The position numbers and the translations under genes are program-made. Of a DNA stretch of 64,000 nt, positions 41,851 through 53,552 are shown piece after piece. Source of the DNA: Muscardinus avellanarius (taxonomy: Eukaryota > Chordata > Mammalia > Rodentia > Gliridae). The notes under the pieces are model-generated. The model did no database searches. It was not told the DNA's origin and saw nothing but the letters and a program-made list of their open reading frames with translations. Position 1 is the first letter of the stretch; each line of letters begins with the position of its first letter. Location of the stretch: assembly GCA_963383645.1 (NCBI GenBank), contig OY726563.1, positions 33,944,331 to 34,008,330 on the forward strand, written 5' to 3'.

Positions 41851-41929
41851 CAGATTTCTTGTTGTGGGTGGTACACAAGCAGGAGAACTTTATTCTTCCA
41901 TCTTGCTCTGTTTTTGGTTACAAGTTTTA

Positions 41930-42185
41930 TAGATTTAGCTTTTACATTTAAGTATCTGATACAATTCAAGTTAATTTTCAAGTATAGTGGACATGTAGAT
42001 ATTTAATATTCCCAGCACCATTTGTTGAAAAGTCTATCTGTCCTTTCCCCATTAACATACCTTGGCACCTTTGTCAAAAATAGATTGACTATAAATATAA
42101 TGGTTTATTTCTGGGCTCTCTATTCTGTTCTATTGATATATGTATCTATCTTTATGCCAGCATCAAACTGTATTATTGACAACTA
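41930..42185 (-). mobile_element. L1 ORF2 fragment, antisense
   Basis: agcaccatttgttgaaaagt, ttggcacctttgtcaaaaat, tctattctgttctattgata: antisense ORF2. Confidence 0.85.
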
Positions 42186-42186
42186 A

Positions 42187-42300
42187 ACTTAAGTGAGACC
42201 CTCAATTTAGTAAGACCCTGTTTTAAAATAAAAACCAGAAAATAGGTCTGGGAGTGTAGCTCAGAGGTAAAGTGTTCCTGGGTTCAATCCTCAGTACCAA
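42187..42300 (+). mobile_element. B1-dID SINE, type D, 5'-truncated
   Basis: Starts in the left half (aacttaagtgagaccctcaa) and ends aatcctcagtacc. 42305-42720 is unassigned, except a MER5-like scrap at about 42632-42680 (catcagtggttttcaccaca). Confidence 0.85.
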
Positions 42301-42724
42301 AAAGAAAAAATAAGTCTGGAAATTGAGAAGTGAAAGTTTTCCTTCATTTTCAAGATTATTTTGAATATACTAGGGCTATTTCGTCTAATTTTAGGACCAG
42401 TGTGAAGTCAGAAACTATGGAGGGTCTAAGATTTTACCCTATTTATGATCTAACAAGTTAGCCTGTCACAGTTTCACATACATATAGTAAGAAAAGATAC
42501 TCCTATGTCAGGGACACAGATGGGTTATTACTTATGGAAAAAGCAGAACCCAGAGTAGTATCTTGCATCCATTTCTCACACCCCAATTTGCCACAGGGCA
42601 ATATAAAGGAGGGCTAGATGTTTACCTGTACATCAGTGGTTTTCACCACAGGAGAGGATCCCCCCGCCACATCAGTAGACTCTGAGCTTACATAAGTTTC
42701 ACTGACACATCTGCCTATAGTCTT

Positions 42725-43090
42725 TGTTATGGTTTAGATATAGAATGCACCCTAAAAGAGCTCATGTGTTAACATTCAAAGTTGATGTCATGAAGACTGT
42801 AATCTCATCAATGGATAAATCGGGTGGTAGTCGAGGCAGGTGGGATGTGCCTAAAGGAGGTGGGTCCCTGGGAATGTGGCCTTGGGAATTGTGCTTGTGC
42901 CCTTGAACTCCCTTGCTTGCTTTCTCTGCTTCTAGCCTCCATGATGTGAGAGCAGAACCCATGTTCTCTTCTCTCTCTGCTTCTCGCTGCCATCTAAGCT
43001 CCACAGATTTCACCCAGCCTAAGAAGGACTAAACCCCTGAAATCTTCAGAACGATGAGCAAGTAAATCTTCCTTCTTCTTAATTGTATTT
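42725..43090 (+). mobile_element. MaLR-like LTR, copy 1
   Basis: Starts tgttatggtttagatataga, the usual start of MaLR-type LTRs, with gctcatgtgttaacattc, ggaggtgggtccctggga and gcctccatgatgtgagagca. The same element recurs inverted at 52060-52432. No internal coding region. Confidence 0.6.
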
Positions 43091-43451
43091 TCAGTTGTTT
43101 GGGGAGTCATAGAAGTGAGAATGCTGATAGAAACTCCAAGAAAGAGAGAGAAAGAGGGAATAAATATGAATGAGAGAATATGAATTACCTCCTTCCTGTT
43201 TACTCTGGAATGTAGACAAATCTTTTCTGGAGAGGAGAATGGGAAATCTCTAGGTTTATTTCCTTGAAATGTAGAGAAACATCTTTGGAGAAGATATATC
43301 TCCAAATCTCTAGCTTCTAAGACCTTTCTTGCTCAAACATGTTTTTTTTTGTGCAGAAACCCTATACTGTGCAGAACTGTTAAATATTCATGGAGAATTA
43401 TCTTCTAATAATAAGGCTGACAATTTATACACACACAAAAACTGTTGGAAT

Positions 43452-43652
43452 TTTTTTTTGTCCTCGATATTGGACACCGGGGCATTCTACCTTGAAGCTA
43501 CAACTCCAGCCCTATTTTAGTTTTTACTTTGAAATAGGGTATCACTAAATTCTTAATTGCTGAGGATCTTGCTAAGGCCTTGAACTTGGAATCCACCTCT
43601 CTGTCTCCAAAGTACTGGGATTACAGGTAAGTGCCACTGAGCCTAGCCTGTG
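43452..43652 (-). mobile_element. B1-dID SINE (diverged)
   Basis: Antisense. Some central deletions. 43092-43450 holds nothing recognised. Confidence 0.85.
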
Positions 43653-43654
43653 TT

Positions 43655-44520
43655 GGAATTTTAATATATATATTGTGTTTATCTATAGATCAGTTTGAGG
43701 AGAATCACCCTAATAATACTGAGTTTTCAATCCATGAACATGGGATATCTCTCCAATTATTTAGATCATGTTTAATTTTCCATATCAATCTTTTTAAAAT
43801 CTCAGTGTACATATCTTACACTTTGTTAAATACATTCTTAAAATAATGCTACTCTGAATCATATTGTTTTCTTAATTTGTCTTTTGGATTTTCCATTACT
43901 CATGAACAGTTAATGTAGATGATTTCTGTATACTGACTTAAAATTCTGTAACTTGGCTGATACTGTTTATTAATTCTAATAGTTTGGTTTATGTGTGTGA
44001 ATTCCTTAGGATTCTATATATACAGGATTATATCATCTGCAAATGAAGACAGTTTTACTTCTTTACAATCTATATGCCTTTTATTCTTCCTGCCTGATTA
44101 TATTAGCTAGAATGTCCAGTACAATGTTGAATTGTACTGGCCATTCTCAGTCCTGGAGGAAAACATCTAGTCTCTCACCATTAAGTATGATGTTAACCAT
44201 AGGATTTTTATAGATGTGCTTTTCAGGGTTAAGAAATTCCCTTCTGCTGGCTATGATGGCACATACTTGTAATCCCAATACTTGGGAGGTTGAGACAGGA
44301 GGATCGCAGGTTCACAGCCAGTCTCAGCTACTCAATGAGGCCCTTCACAACTTAGTAAGACTGTCTAAGTTTTCTTCTCCTTTTTCTGGAGTCTCTCCTG
44401 TGTCCCAGTTTCTCCCTAGCTTCCACATGAAGGAAAACATCCAATTTTTCACTTTTTGTAACTGACTAATCTCACTTAGCATAATATTCTCCAGTTCCAT
44501 CCATTTCCTATTCTTTTTTG
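43655..44520 (-). mobile_element. L1 ORF2 and 3' end, antisense, split by a SINE
   Basis: 43655-44240 has antisense ORF2 text (tttcaatccatgaacatggg, tatatcatctgcaaatgaag, tctctcaccattaagtatga). 44370-44520 resumes at the L1 3' end (tgactaatctcacttagcat), so an internal stretch is missing. With 41930-42185 it may form one broken element. Confidence 0.78.
44241..44368 (+). mobile_element. B1-dID SINE, left half only
   Basis: tggctatgatggcacatact to acttagtaagactgtc. The right half is absent. Confidence 0.85.
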
Positions 44521-44524
44521 AAGT

Positions 44525-45370
44525 GTTCAAAAATGTGGTGCCTTATTTTCTTGTCATCAGACTAGGCCCATTTTGCCTACCACACAGTACGTCAATTGTT
44601 GAACCAACCGGTTTTGCAAGAAGAGTTTATTTGAAAGCTGGCTGAGCTTGGAAGTAGGTGACTTCAGTCTCAAACCTGCCTCCCCTTTGGGAATATTTAT
44701 GGAATAAAGAAGCAGAGTGGTTTAGGCGTGGACAAAGGTGATTGGAGGGGAAGTAGCCAGTGGTCTGTGCATATATAGTCCATCTTAATGGCTTTTCATG
44801 GGACACTTGTTCAGAAAATGGTGGTGTTAGCATGATCAGAGGGTGAAGTTTTCAGTCTCTTGATGTCAAAAGATCACTCATAGCTGAGCATGGTGGCACA
44901 CACTTGTAATCCAAGTACTTATGAGACTGAGACAGGAAGACCAGAGGTTTGAAGCCAGCTTCTGCAACTTAGTGAGGCCCTTCTCAACTTGGTATGACCC
45001 TGTTTCTAAATAAGAATTAAAGTCAAACTGGGGGTATAACTTGGAGGTAGAATGCCTGAGTTCAATCCCCAGTACCCCCATAAAAAAAGATCACTTATCC
45101 GATGCTTGAGCAGGTCCAAGTGAAGAGTCAGTGGTTTCAACAAAAATGGCTTTCAAGTCCTTGAAAAGTAACCTAAGCAACTATTTTTATCATAGCCCAC
45201 ACTCAGAAGTATGATCTATACTAAGGCTAAAGGGAGACTAATATGTGGCTCAGTTATGTGACCTCCAGAATCTTTAAAGCCAAATTAAAGCAAGTATCTA
45301 GGGGAGCACAGGGGCTCAGAGTCAGAGAAGCAAAAGTACAAAGGGTTGGTTAATATCAATGAGAGGAGGC
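44525..45370. other. Unassigned block, possible old LTR, with a SINE inside
   Basis: aagaagagtttatttgaaag and nearby text have the look of an antisense LTR end, but I cannot place the family. The SINE at 44883-45082 interrupts it with target duplication aaagatcact. Confidence 0.3.
44883..45082 (+). mobile_element. B1-dID SINE
   Basis: agctgagcatggtggcacac to ccccagtaccccc. Flanked by aaagatcactcat (44870) and aaagatcacttat (45088). Confidence 0.9.
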
Positions 45371-45373
45371 CAG

Positions 45374-45577
45374 AGCTGGGCATGGGGTGCGTGCTTGTAA
45401 TCCCAGTACTTGGGAGGCTGAGATAGGAGGATCACAGGTTTGAAACCAGCCTCAAGTACTTAGTGAGGCCCTCTGCAACTTAGTGAGACCCTGTTTCAAA
45501 ATAAAGAATAAAAAACAGGGCTGGGGGTGTAGCTCTGCAGTAGAATGCCTCTGGGTTCCATCCCCAGTCCTGCAAAA
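45374..45577 (+). mobile_element. B1-dID SINE (type A)
   Basis: agctgggcatggggtgcgtg to ccccagtcctgc, then (AAAT)n. Confidence 0.92.
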
Positions 45578-45685
45578 AATAAATAAAAATAAATAAAAAT
45601 TAGATGAGGTAGGCTGCGTTTGTTGGCTAATAGTTATCAAAGTCAAGATTCTGTCCTCCAGTGGAATCTTGAAGACTGAGGTCTT

Positions 45686-45782
45686 TGTTTGTTTGTTTGT
45701 TTGTTTGTTTGTTTCAGTACTGAGGATTGAATCCAGGGGCATTCTACCTCCCAGGTATACTCCCAGCCCTTTTTGTTTGCTT
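45686..45782 (-). mobile_element. dID right half with (TTTG)n
   Basis: (TTTG)n at 45686-45715 and an antisense right half only, to cccagccctttttg. Confidence 0.85.
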
Positions 45783-45799
45783 GTTTGTCTTTTGTTCTT

Positions 45800-46358
45800 T
45801 TTTAAAATATTTTTTACTGGTGCATTGTGATTACACATCATAGTGAGGTTCACATCCTACAAAGAACATGCACATAGATCTTAGTGAATTTCTTCTCAGG
45901 TCCCACCCCACACTCCCCACTCCTCCCTATACATAATAGTGATATTGGTAACAAGATCTGCTTACATGGGTACAGCATCATTTGTACTGTTTCATCCATC
46001 AAGTTCTTCCTTTTTCTCTCCCCACTTCTCTCCCCAAATCCCTTTCTACTAGTCTATTGGTCTCTCTCCTCATTTATCTGAAGTCCCTTTTGATTCCTAT
46101 TTTATCTCTAGGTTCCACGTATGAGAGAGAACATTTCTGTCTTTGCCTTTCTGAGGCTGACTGATCTCTCTTAGCATAATATTCCTTATTTCCATCCATT
46201 TTCCTGCAAATGGCATAATTTTGTTTTTCTTTATGGCTGAGCAGAATTCCACTCTGTATAAAAACATATTTTTGTTATTCATTCATCAGTTGACAGAGAT
46301 CTAGATTGGTTCCATAATTTGGCTATTGTGAATTGTACTGCAATAAACATAGTCTAGC
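45800..46358 (-). mobile_element. L1 3' end, antisense
   Basis: Starts ttttttactggtgcattgtg (terminus of the L1 3' UTR), then ttccacgtatgagagagaac, ctcttagcataatattcctt and ttggctattgtgaattgtac, the usual L1 tail in antisense. A recent-looking 5'-truncated insertion. Confidence 0.82.
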
Positions 46359-46361
46359 CTT

Positions 46362-46493
46362 TTATAAAAATTTAACAGGGCCTTGCTAAGTTTCTGAAGG
46401 TCTCACTAAGTAGCCGAGGCTGACTTTGAACCTGCAGTCCTCCTGTCTCAGCCTCCCAAGTACTGGGATTACAGGCGTGTGCCACTGCCCAGA
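46362..46493 (-). mobile_element. B1-dID SINE, left half
   Basis: Antisense, 3' part missing. It ends gtgtgccactgccc. Confidence 0.85.
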
Positions 46494-46507
46494 GCAGTCT
46501 TGGTCTT

Positions 46508-46693
46508 TTTTTTTTTTGGTGGTACTGGGGTTCCTGGAAACCCTTCTGCCTCTGGGCTACACTCCCAGACCTATTTTATACTTTTTTATTTGGAAACAGG
46601 GTCTCCTAAGCCAGCGCGCGTGGCTGGCTTCGAACCTGCGCCATCCTCCTGTCTCCGCCTCCCAAGCGCAGGGATGACAAGCGTGCGTCCGGC
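46508..46693 (-). mobile_element. B1-dID SINE, type C
   Basis: TTCCTGGAA at 46531-46539; hairpin region taagccagcgcgcgtggctg. Target duplication gcagtcttggtctttt (46494 and 46695). Confidence 0.94.
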
Positions 46694-46699
46694 AGCAGT

Positions 46700-47440
46700 C
46701 TTGGTCTTTTGATGGCTCTCAGGTCCTTAAGAGATGTTTCTGAGCTACAAAACATATATTTTTACAATCATAAGCTCTTTTATTAAATACCCAATATATA
46801 GTTGTGGCCCATCGACCAAGGGACCAGTTTTACTCTGAGATCTCTGGACTCTGTTCCTGCCCCTCTATTTTCTGGACCTGACTATTCCTTTACCTCTGTC
46901 ACTCTCCTGTTCAGCGTAGGTTAGTTAGCAGATCTCCTCGGTGTGGCTCTTTATTAAAGGATGCTTTGGCTGATTAGATCGAGACTCCTATGGCCCAGGC
47001 TGTTTGAGCTCGTAGGCCTTTTTGCAGACCAGTGGAGCGGCACACCTTAGCTCCTGTTCTCACTTCATACTTCTGAGCTTTCTGTCGGCACCTGTTGGTT
47101 ATTTTGCTGTCCCAGGCCAGTGAGCTGCCCTGTTGCCTCTTTAACCTTTTCTCTGCACATACGCCACTAGGTAGCTGTAGGTAGGTGACCTTTCCTCTGC
47201 ACACTTGCTGATATTGTAGGTATTGGAGCTGTCACCGGCTTGTTCCTACTTGCTCATGTTTGGTTTTTGGAGAGGGATAATTTATCATCTACTTGTTGTA
47301 AAGGTAAGCCCTACTTTAAAAGCGAACAGTTGAATAACCTGAACATGAAAATCGGAAACCAAAGAGCAAAAGTGAAGGACCTTAACTCTAGGACTGACAG
47401 TTGTGTGTGCACATGTGTGTAAGCGTGTGTGTGTGTCAAT
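46700..47440. other. Non-SINE block, unassigned
   Basis: Retains several CpGs (46938, 46980, 47037). On the minus strand it has two AATAAA-type signals near 46957 and 46783 and a 76-codon frame (46974-47204), so an old retrotransposed or LTR sequence is possible. No family recognised. Confidence 0.35.
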
Positions 47441-47458
47441 CACTTTTTTTCTTGGCTT

Positions 47459-47657
47459 TTTGGCACTGGAGATTGAATACAGGGCATTCTAAGTCTGAGC
47501 TATACCTTCTGCCCCTCCCCCCTTTTAAATTTAAATAGAGTCTCTCTAAGATGCTGAGGGTCTCGCTAAATTGCTGAGGCTGGCCTCAAATCTGTGATCC
47601 TCCTGTCTCAGCCTCCCAAGGACTGGGTTTATAGGTGTGTGCTACCACATCCAGCTG
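47459..47657 (-). mobile_element. B1-dID SINE
   Basis: Antisense, ttggcactggagattgaata to taccacatccagc. Confidence 0.9.
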
Positions 47658-47805
47658 TTATAATTCCTTTTGTTGGTCCACATCGTCTGTGTACTAGGTG
47701 GCGAAATAATTGGGAATAGACAGGAAGTAGACAACAAAAAAGTGATGCTCTCCACCTGCACTAGCTCCACTAGCACAGCATCACAAAGTACACACATACT
47801 TTGCC

Positions 47806-47808
47806 TTG

Positions 47809-47852
<44 letters not shown>

Positions 47853-48062
47853 TGCTAGGAATGGAACCCAGGGGCATTTTACATCAGAGCCACACACCCA
47901 AGCCCTATTTTTATTTTTTTAATTATTCTTTATTTTGAAACAGGTTCTCACTAAGTTTCAGAGGGCCTCACTAAGTAGCTGAAGGGGGTCACAAACCTGC
48001 GATCCTCCTGTCTCAGCCTCCCACCTACTGGGATTACAAGTGTGTGCCACCATGCCCAGCTT
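47806..48062 (-). mobile_element. B1-dID SINE with (TG)n tail
   Basis: (TG)n at 47811-47850, then antisense body to ccaccatgcccagc. Confidence 0.92.
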
Positions 48063-48147
48063 GCCTTGCTACTTTTTAAAACCTTGAAAATTTAGTTACA
48101 TTAGGGAACCTGGAACCATATGCATGCAGCTAATTGAGGGTGGTGAA

Positions 48148-48228
48148 GGAAGATTAATGAGGCTGGCTTTGAACCTGCAGGCCTCCTGTTTTAGCCTCCC
48201 AAGCACTGAGATTACAGGCATGCACTGA
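48148..48228 (-). mobile_element. B1-dID left-half fragment
   Basis: ggctggctttgaacctgcag to acaggcatgcac. Confidence 0.8.
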
Positions 48229-48429
48229 GATTGCAACAGATGGAATTTGAATCCTTCAAATAAAGATGCTTGAGGTTCTTCTCATGGTGGGATAATGACA
48301 CCTGTTATTACAGTAGATTCTTATCCGAGGAGCCAGACCTTGAGAGTGCATTTTACTCACGACTGCCACTAGTAGACAAAATAAATGAATGCTCACACCT
48401 GAGTACAAGTGTTGCTCAAAAAGTTATTT

Positions 48430-48750
48430 AAGGCAGGTGTGGTGGTGCAAGCCTATAATACCAGTACTTGGGAGGTCGAGGCAGGAGGATCACAGGTTCA
48501 AGGTCAGGCTCAGCAGCTTAGCAAAGCCCTCAGCAACATACTAAGACTCTGTTTCAAAATAAAAAGTAAAGCCGGGCGTGGTGGCGCACGCTTGTAATCC
48601 CTGTGCTTGGGAGGTGGAGACAGGAGGCTCGCGCAGGTTCGAAGCCAGCTGCCCTGGCTTAAAAGAGACCCTGTTTCCAAACAAAAAGTATAAAATAGGT
48701 CTGGGAGTGTAGCCTGGAGGTAGGAGGGTTTCCAGGAACCCCAGTACCAC

Positions 48751-48800
<50 letters not shown>

Positions 48801-48880
48801 CAAAATAAAAAGTAAAAAGGGCTGGGGGATATAGTCCAGAGGTAGAATGCCTCTGGGTTCAATCCCCAAATACAAAAATA
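48430..48880 (+). mobile_element. Older B1-dID SINE split by a type C copy
   Basis: Left half at 48430-48571 and right half at 48817-48880. Confidence 0.92.
48572..48800 (+). mobile_element. B1-dID SINE, type C, nested, (TAA)n tail
   Basis: Target duplication caaaataaaaagtaaa (48556-48571 and 48801-48816). TTCCAGGAA at 48730-48738; the tail has become (TAA)n (48752-48799). Confidence 0.96.
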
Positions 48881-48952
48881 AAAAAAGTTAATAAAGTCTA
48901 AAACATTTGAAAACAGTAAAAATAATCTACAGGCTTTAGGCAAATACTTATA

Positions 48953-49010
48953 AATAGCTATACCTTAAGATAATTTATAAGTAGCTATACCTTAAGATAA
49001 TTTATAAGAA
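48953..49010. repeat. 27-bp tandem duplication
   Basis: agctataccttaagataatt starts at 48956 and again at 48983. Confidence 0.85.
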
Positions 49011-49032
49011 AGAAAATATATAGACACAATTT

Positions 49033-49089
49033 TTTCAATACTGGGGGATTGAACCCAGGGACATTCTACCTCCAGGCTACATTCCCAGA

Positions 49090-49127
<38 letters not shown>

Positions 49128-49467
49128 GTGTTGCCAGGAGCTGAATCCAGGGGCATTCTACCTCTGAGCTACACCTCTTTTACTTTTTATTTGGAACAGG
49201 ATCGCCCTAAATTTCTGAGAGACTTGCTAAATTGCTGAGAACTTGCTAAGTAAAGGCTTTAAACCTGCAATCCTCCTGTTTTAGCCCCCCAAGCACTGAG
49301 ATTACAGGCATGCACCATCACATCTAGCTTATCTTTTTTATTTAGAAATAGGGTTTACTAAATTGCTGAGGACCTTGCTAAGTTTCTGAGGCTGGCTTCC
49401 ACCCTGTGCTCTGTCTCAGCCTCCCAAGTATTGGGATTACGGGCAAATGCCACCAAGCTTGGCTTGG
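49033..49467 (-). mobile_element. Antisense B1-dID fragments with (TTA)n
   Basis: Right half at 49033-49088, (TTA)n at 49091-49127, full copy at 49128-49330, left-half remnant at 49330-49467. 49470-49790 holds nothing recognised. Confidence 0.86.
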
Positions 49468-49794
49468 CTACAGTTTTTAAAATAAACATTAAAAAATCTG
49501 GCATGCTCTGTGATTAGAACTCTCAGTGACTAAAATGGGGAATTTCCATTCTCAAAAGTAAAATGTTGGTCTTCTGGATATTTCAAAGCCTCCTCCACAT
49601 ACACTATTCTTATCCCAAGACTTTTATTGCAGTCATTTTATAACATTCCCCCACAAATAACTTTATGCTTTTGTCTTTAAATCTCCAAATGCAGCATTTT
49701 AAGCATTAAAACTCCCTAGTACACTTAGTAATTTAATGATGTCCAAATGTGGAAGTGTAACTCAAATTCATTAGCTGACATTAACTTTTTCTTT

Positions 49795-49977
49795 CTGTAT
49801 GATCCTGGGGATTGAACACAGGGGTGTTCTACCTCTGAGCTACACCCTAGCCCTATTTTTTTATTATTTTGAAACAAGGTCTCACTAAGTTGCTGAGGCT
49901 GGCTTTGAACCTGCAATCCTCCTGTCTCTGTCTCCCAGGTACTAAAATTACAGATGTGTGCCAGCACACCCTGCTTT
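49795..49977 (-). mobile_element. B1-dID SINE
   Basis: Antisense, gatcctggggattgaacaca to gccagcacaccctgc. Confidence 0.9.
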
Positions 49978-50154
49978 GACAATAACTAAAAAAAAAAAAA
50001 CAACCCTATAAATAATAAAAAATACAAGGATAAACAAAAAGTATCATCTTGAGTACTAAGTCTCCACAATAAAATGTAGAGGATATATTCCTCTAGCCAT
50101 TATATTTTATTTAGGATCCATAGAAAAAATATACACATTATATATATATATATT

Positions 50155-50343
50155 TTTTGGGGGGGGTGGTACTGGGGTTCCTGGAAACCCTTTTACTTCC
50201 GGGCTACACTCCCAGACGTATTTTTATACTTTTTTATTTGGAAACAGTCTCTTAGCCAGCGTGGCTGGCTTCGAACCCGAGTGATCTTCCTGTCTCCACC
50301 TCCCAAGCGCAGAGATTACAAGCATGTGCCACCACGCCCGGCA
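50155..50343 (-). mobile_element. B1-dID SINE, type C
   Basis: TTCCTGGAA at 50178-50186. Hairpin agccagcgtggctggctt. Confidence 0.93.
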
Positions 50344-50362
50344 TGCAAAATATATTTTTTTA

Positions 50363-50570
50363 CATAGTACTGGGCATGGAACCCAGGAGTCTTCTACCTC
50401 CAGGCTACCCCTCCCCCTCCAGACCTATATTATATTTTATTTGGAAACAGGGACTCACTAAGTTGCTGAGAGCCTCACTAAACTGCTGAGGCTGGCTTCG
50501 AACCTGTGATCCTCCTGTCTCAGCCTCCCAAGTACTGGGATTACAAGTGTGCACCACCATGCCCAGCTTC
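50363..50570 (-). mobile_element. B1-dID SINE, type D
   Basis: Antisense, tagtactgggcatggaaccc to caccatgcccagc. Confidence 0.92.
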
Positions 50571-50767
50571 ACATTTGCAAAATATTTTAATGAACATACA
50601 TTGGAAAGCAAATCTTAATATTTAAATAAACCCAATTTGGAATGTTTTTCAGACTCCCTAGTATACACTAATTAAATACTATACCGTTAGTATATACTAA
50701 TTAATCCCATAGGTGGATATGCTTCACAATTATGGGAAGATTAATTTAGAAGTTTTATTCAGGAAGT

Positions 50768-50938
50768 TTTGTGTAGTAGTGCAAACCTGTAATCCTGGTA
50801 TTATGAAGGCTGAAGTAGGAGGATATCAGGTTCCAGGCCAACCTCAGAAACTTAGCGAGATACTCTTTCAACATAAAACAGGGCTGGGGTATAGCTCAAA
50901 GGTAAAACACCCTAGGTTCAATCCACAGCACCAAAAAA
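50768..50938 (+). mobile_element. B1-dID SINE (diverged)
   Basis: tgtgtagtagtgcaaacctg to ccacagcaccaaa. Confidence 0.85.
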
Positions 50939-51198
50939 AAAAGTTTTACAACATGTTGTGGCATAATAATGTCCAAAAAACTTAACAATCCAAGTTAAAA
51001 TTACTAGCAAGTGCCTCGTGGATACCATCCAGTAACTCTGGTGTTTGAAGAATACAAAGAGTAATTTCAGAAGCTTTCCCTACTTCTTTATTCATCCTAC
51101 CAATGCACTGTGTACATGTGGTCGAGAGAGAGAGATTTACAGTAACCAGAACTTGATGAATAAAACTATGTCTAATAATATCTGTCTAAAATATATTT

Positions 51199-51490
51199 TA
51201 GCCAGGCATGGTGGTGCACGCTTGTAATCCCAGCATTCGGGAGGCTGAGACTGGAGGATCGCGGTTTGTGGACAGCCTCAGCTACTTAGTGAGGCCCTCT
51301 GCAGCTCAGTGAGACCCGGTTTCAAAATAAAAGAATAAAAAATAGGGCTGGGGGTGTAGATCGGAGGTAGAATGCCCCTGGGTTCCATACCCAGTACAGC
51401 AAATAGCAAATATATATATATAATTTTTATATTATATATTTATATTTTATAAATATATTTTTGTATTATATATAATATATATGTAATTTC
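51199..51490 (+). mobile_element. B1-dID SINE (A/B) with long AT-rich tail
   Basis: Body 51199-51403; then an AT-rich, partly palindromic tract (51410-51490). Confidence 0.9.
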
Positions 51491-51804
51491 TTACTTGAGT
51501 CTATAATTATAGTAAAAGATTAACTTTCCTGTATATCAGTCTCCCCAGTTTTTTAGAGAAAGGGGTGCAAGATTGAATAAAGCAAGAAATGAAAGAGATC
51601 ACAAGAGAATTCCTGAGTGGAGGAAGAAGCATACAAACCTAAGAACAAAACAACAAAACCCTGTCTCCTCAAGATTTACGCTCTGAGGAAAGAGGGTCCC
51701 ATGTTCACAACTCTTATGAAGACATTGAACAGGGATTCAAAAAACAGTACTATCTTTCATTGTTTAGAATTATACCTATTGATTGTACGAAAAGTCTGCA
51801 GTTG

Positions 51805-51972
51805 CTAAGCATGGTGGCACATGATTATAATCCCAATATTTGGGAGACTGAGGAGGATTGCAGGTTTGAGGCCAACCTCAGCATCTTAGCCACTATAAAA
51901 AAATAAAAAGTAAAATCAGGCTAAGGGTATAGCTAAGAGGTAGAATGCCCTTGGGTTCTATTCCCAGTACAA
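51805..51972 (+). mobile_element. B1-dID SINE (shortened)
   Basis: agcatggtggcacatgatta to ttcccagtac. 51491-51800 holds nothing recognised. Confidence 0.87.
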
Positions 51973-52059
51973 AAGAAAAGAAAAAAAAGTATTCAAAGGA
52001 TGTGGAAGAAAGTCTTGTTGAAAGTATTTTCCCAGTGAATATCACTATTTTTTTAGAGG

Positions 52060-52187
52060 AAGAAATATTTATTTGCTCACAATTTTGGAGATTTCAGGGA
52101 TTCAGTCCATGTCAAACCAGGTTACATGTGCAGCACTCATGGCATGAGAGGGAGAGGGAGAGGGAGGGAGAGGGAGAGGGAGGGAGA

Positions 52188-52244
<57 letters not shown>

Positions 52245-52432
52245 CACAAACAAGGGCTCTGCTCTCACATCATAGAGGCTAGAAGCAGGAGAGAGAGCAA
52301 GGGAGGGGGAATGACATATCATCCCCAAAGCCACACCCCAGGGACCCCTCCTCAGCAACCAAGCCCCATCTCTAACATAGCTGCCTTGTCTTCGTGAGGT
52401 CTAGGGGAACATTCTAAATCCAAACCATAACA
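52060..52432 (-). mobile_element. MaLR-like LTR, copy 2, with internal (GA)n
   Basis: Reverse complement of the element at 42725: the minus strand begins tgttatggtttggatttaga and has gcttctagcctctatgatgt. A purine tract (52146-52240, (GA)n) splits it. 52433-52715 is unassigned. Confidence 0.6.
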
Positions 52433-52716
52433 TCACCCCATTTCTTGAGCTATATCACGAGTCAGTGGAATTCATTAATGTTAATGGTATTCATTTTGAA
52501 ATATGGTTTGTGTCTGAGCCAGCAGGTAAAGTGAGCTTCTCCCCACTATTTTTGAAACATGAAGAGATGAAATTCATCGCTGAGTTGAAACAGTTAGTCA
52601 GGGTAACAATATATTGGTACACGTACCCCCCCTTCCTCTCCTGTGTCCCTGGCAGATATCACTAATGGATCACAGCATTCTTTTCCTTTAAGCCCAGATT
52701 TGGTATTAAAATCTCT

Positions 52717-52950
52717 GGCCGGGCGTGGTGGTGCATACTTATAATCCCTGCGCTTGGGAGGCTGAGACAGGAGGATTGCACAGGTTCGAAGCCAGCCTCA
52801 GCTACTTAGTGAGGCTCTCAGCAACTTAGTGAGACCCTGCTTCCAAATAAAATATAAAATAGGTCTGGGAGTGTAACCTGAAGGTAAAAAGCCTCTGGGT
52901 TCCATCCCCAGCACCACAAAACAAAACAAAACAAAACAAAAAAAAAAACT
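52717..52950 (+). mobile_element. B1-dID SINE, type D, (AAAAC)n tail
   Basis: gccgggcgtggtggtgcata; right half aggtctgggagtgtaacc; tail (AAAAC)n. Confidence 0.93.
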
Positions 52951-53102
52951 TCTCTGCCCAGCGCTAAGGAGTCACTCCATGGATCACAGTTGTGATGTAG
53001 GATTTAATTGATTTGTCATCTCTCAATTAGGAGACTCAAATAGGGGAAAATTTGTATCTGTATATCATTCTTATAAAATAATATCACTATTATAAAATAA
53101 TA

Positions 53103-53460
53103 TAAGCCAGGCGTGATGGCACACACTCGTAATCCCAGCATTCGGGAAGCTGAGACGGGAGGATTGCAGTTCGTAGACAGCCTCGGCTACTTAGTGAGGA
53201 GGCCCTTTGCAACTCAGTGAGACCCTGTTTCAAAATAAAGAATAAAAAATAGAGCTGAGACAGGCATGGTGGGGCATGCTTGTAATCCCACATTTGGGAG
53301 GCTAAGATAGGAGAATCGTGGTTTGCGGACAGCCTCGGCTACTTAGTGAGACCCTTTGCAGCTCAGTGAGACCCTATTTCAAAATAAAGAATAAAAAATA
53401 GGGCTGGGGATGTGGCTCAGAGTTAGAATGCCTCTGGGTTCCATCTCCAGTACTGCAAAA
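53103..53460 (+). mobile_element. Two sense B1-dID SINEs, type B and A
   Basis: 53103-53255 lacks its right half beyond tagagctgag; 53258-53460 is full length. Confidence 0.88.
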
Positions 53461-53552
53461 AAAAAAAGATAATATAAAATAGCATAAGATTCAGCCAACA
53501 GTTACCCGATGAAATGCAAAGTACGCAACATGATTCATTTCAAATGCTTCCT

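Noticed and set aside
52137..52358. Ser/Leu-rich minus-strand frame
   Set aside because: Produced by the (GA)n tract. Low-complexity translation only.
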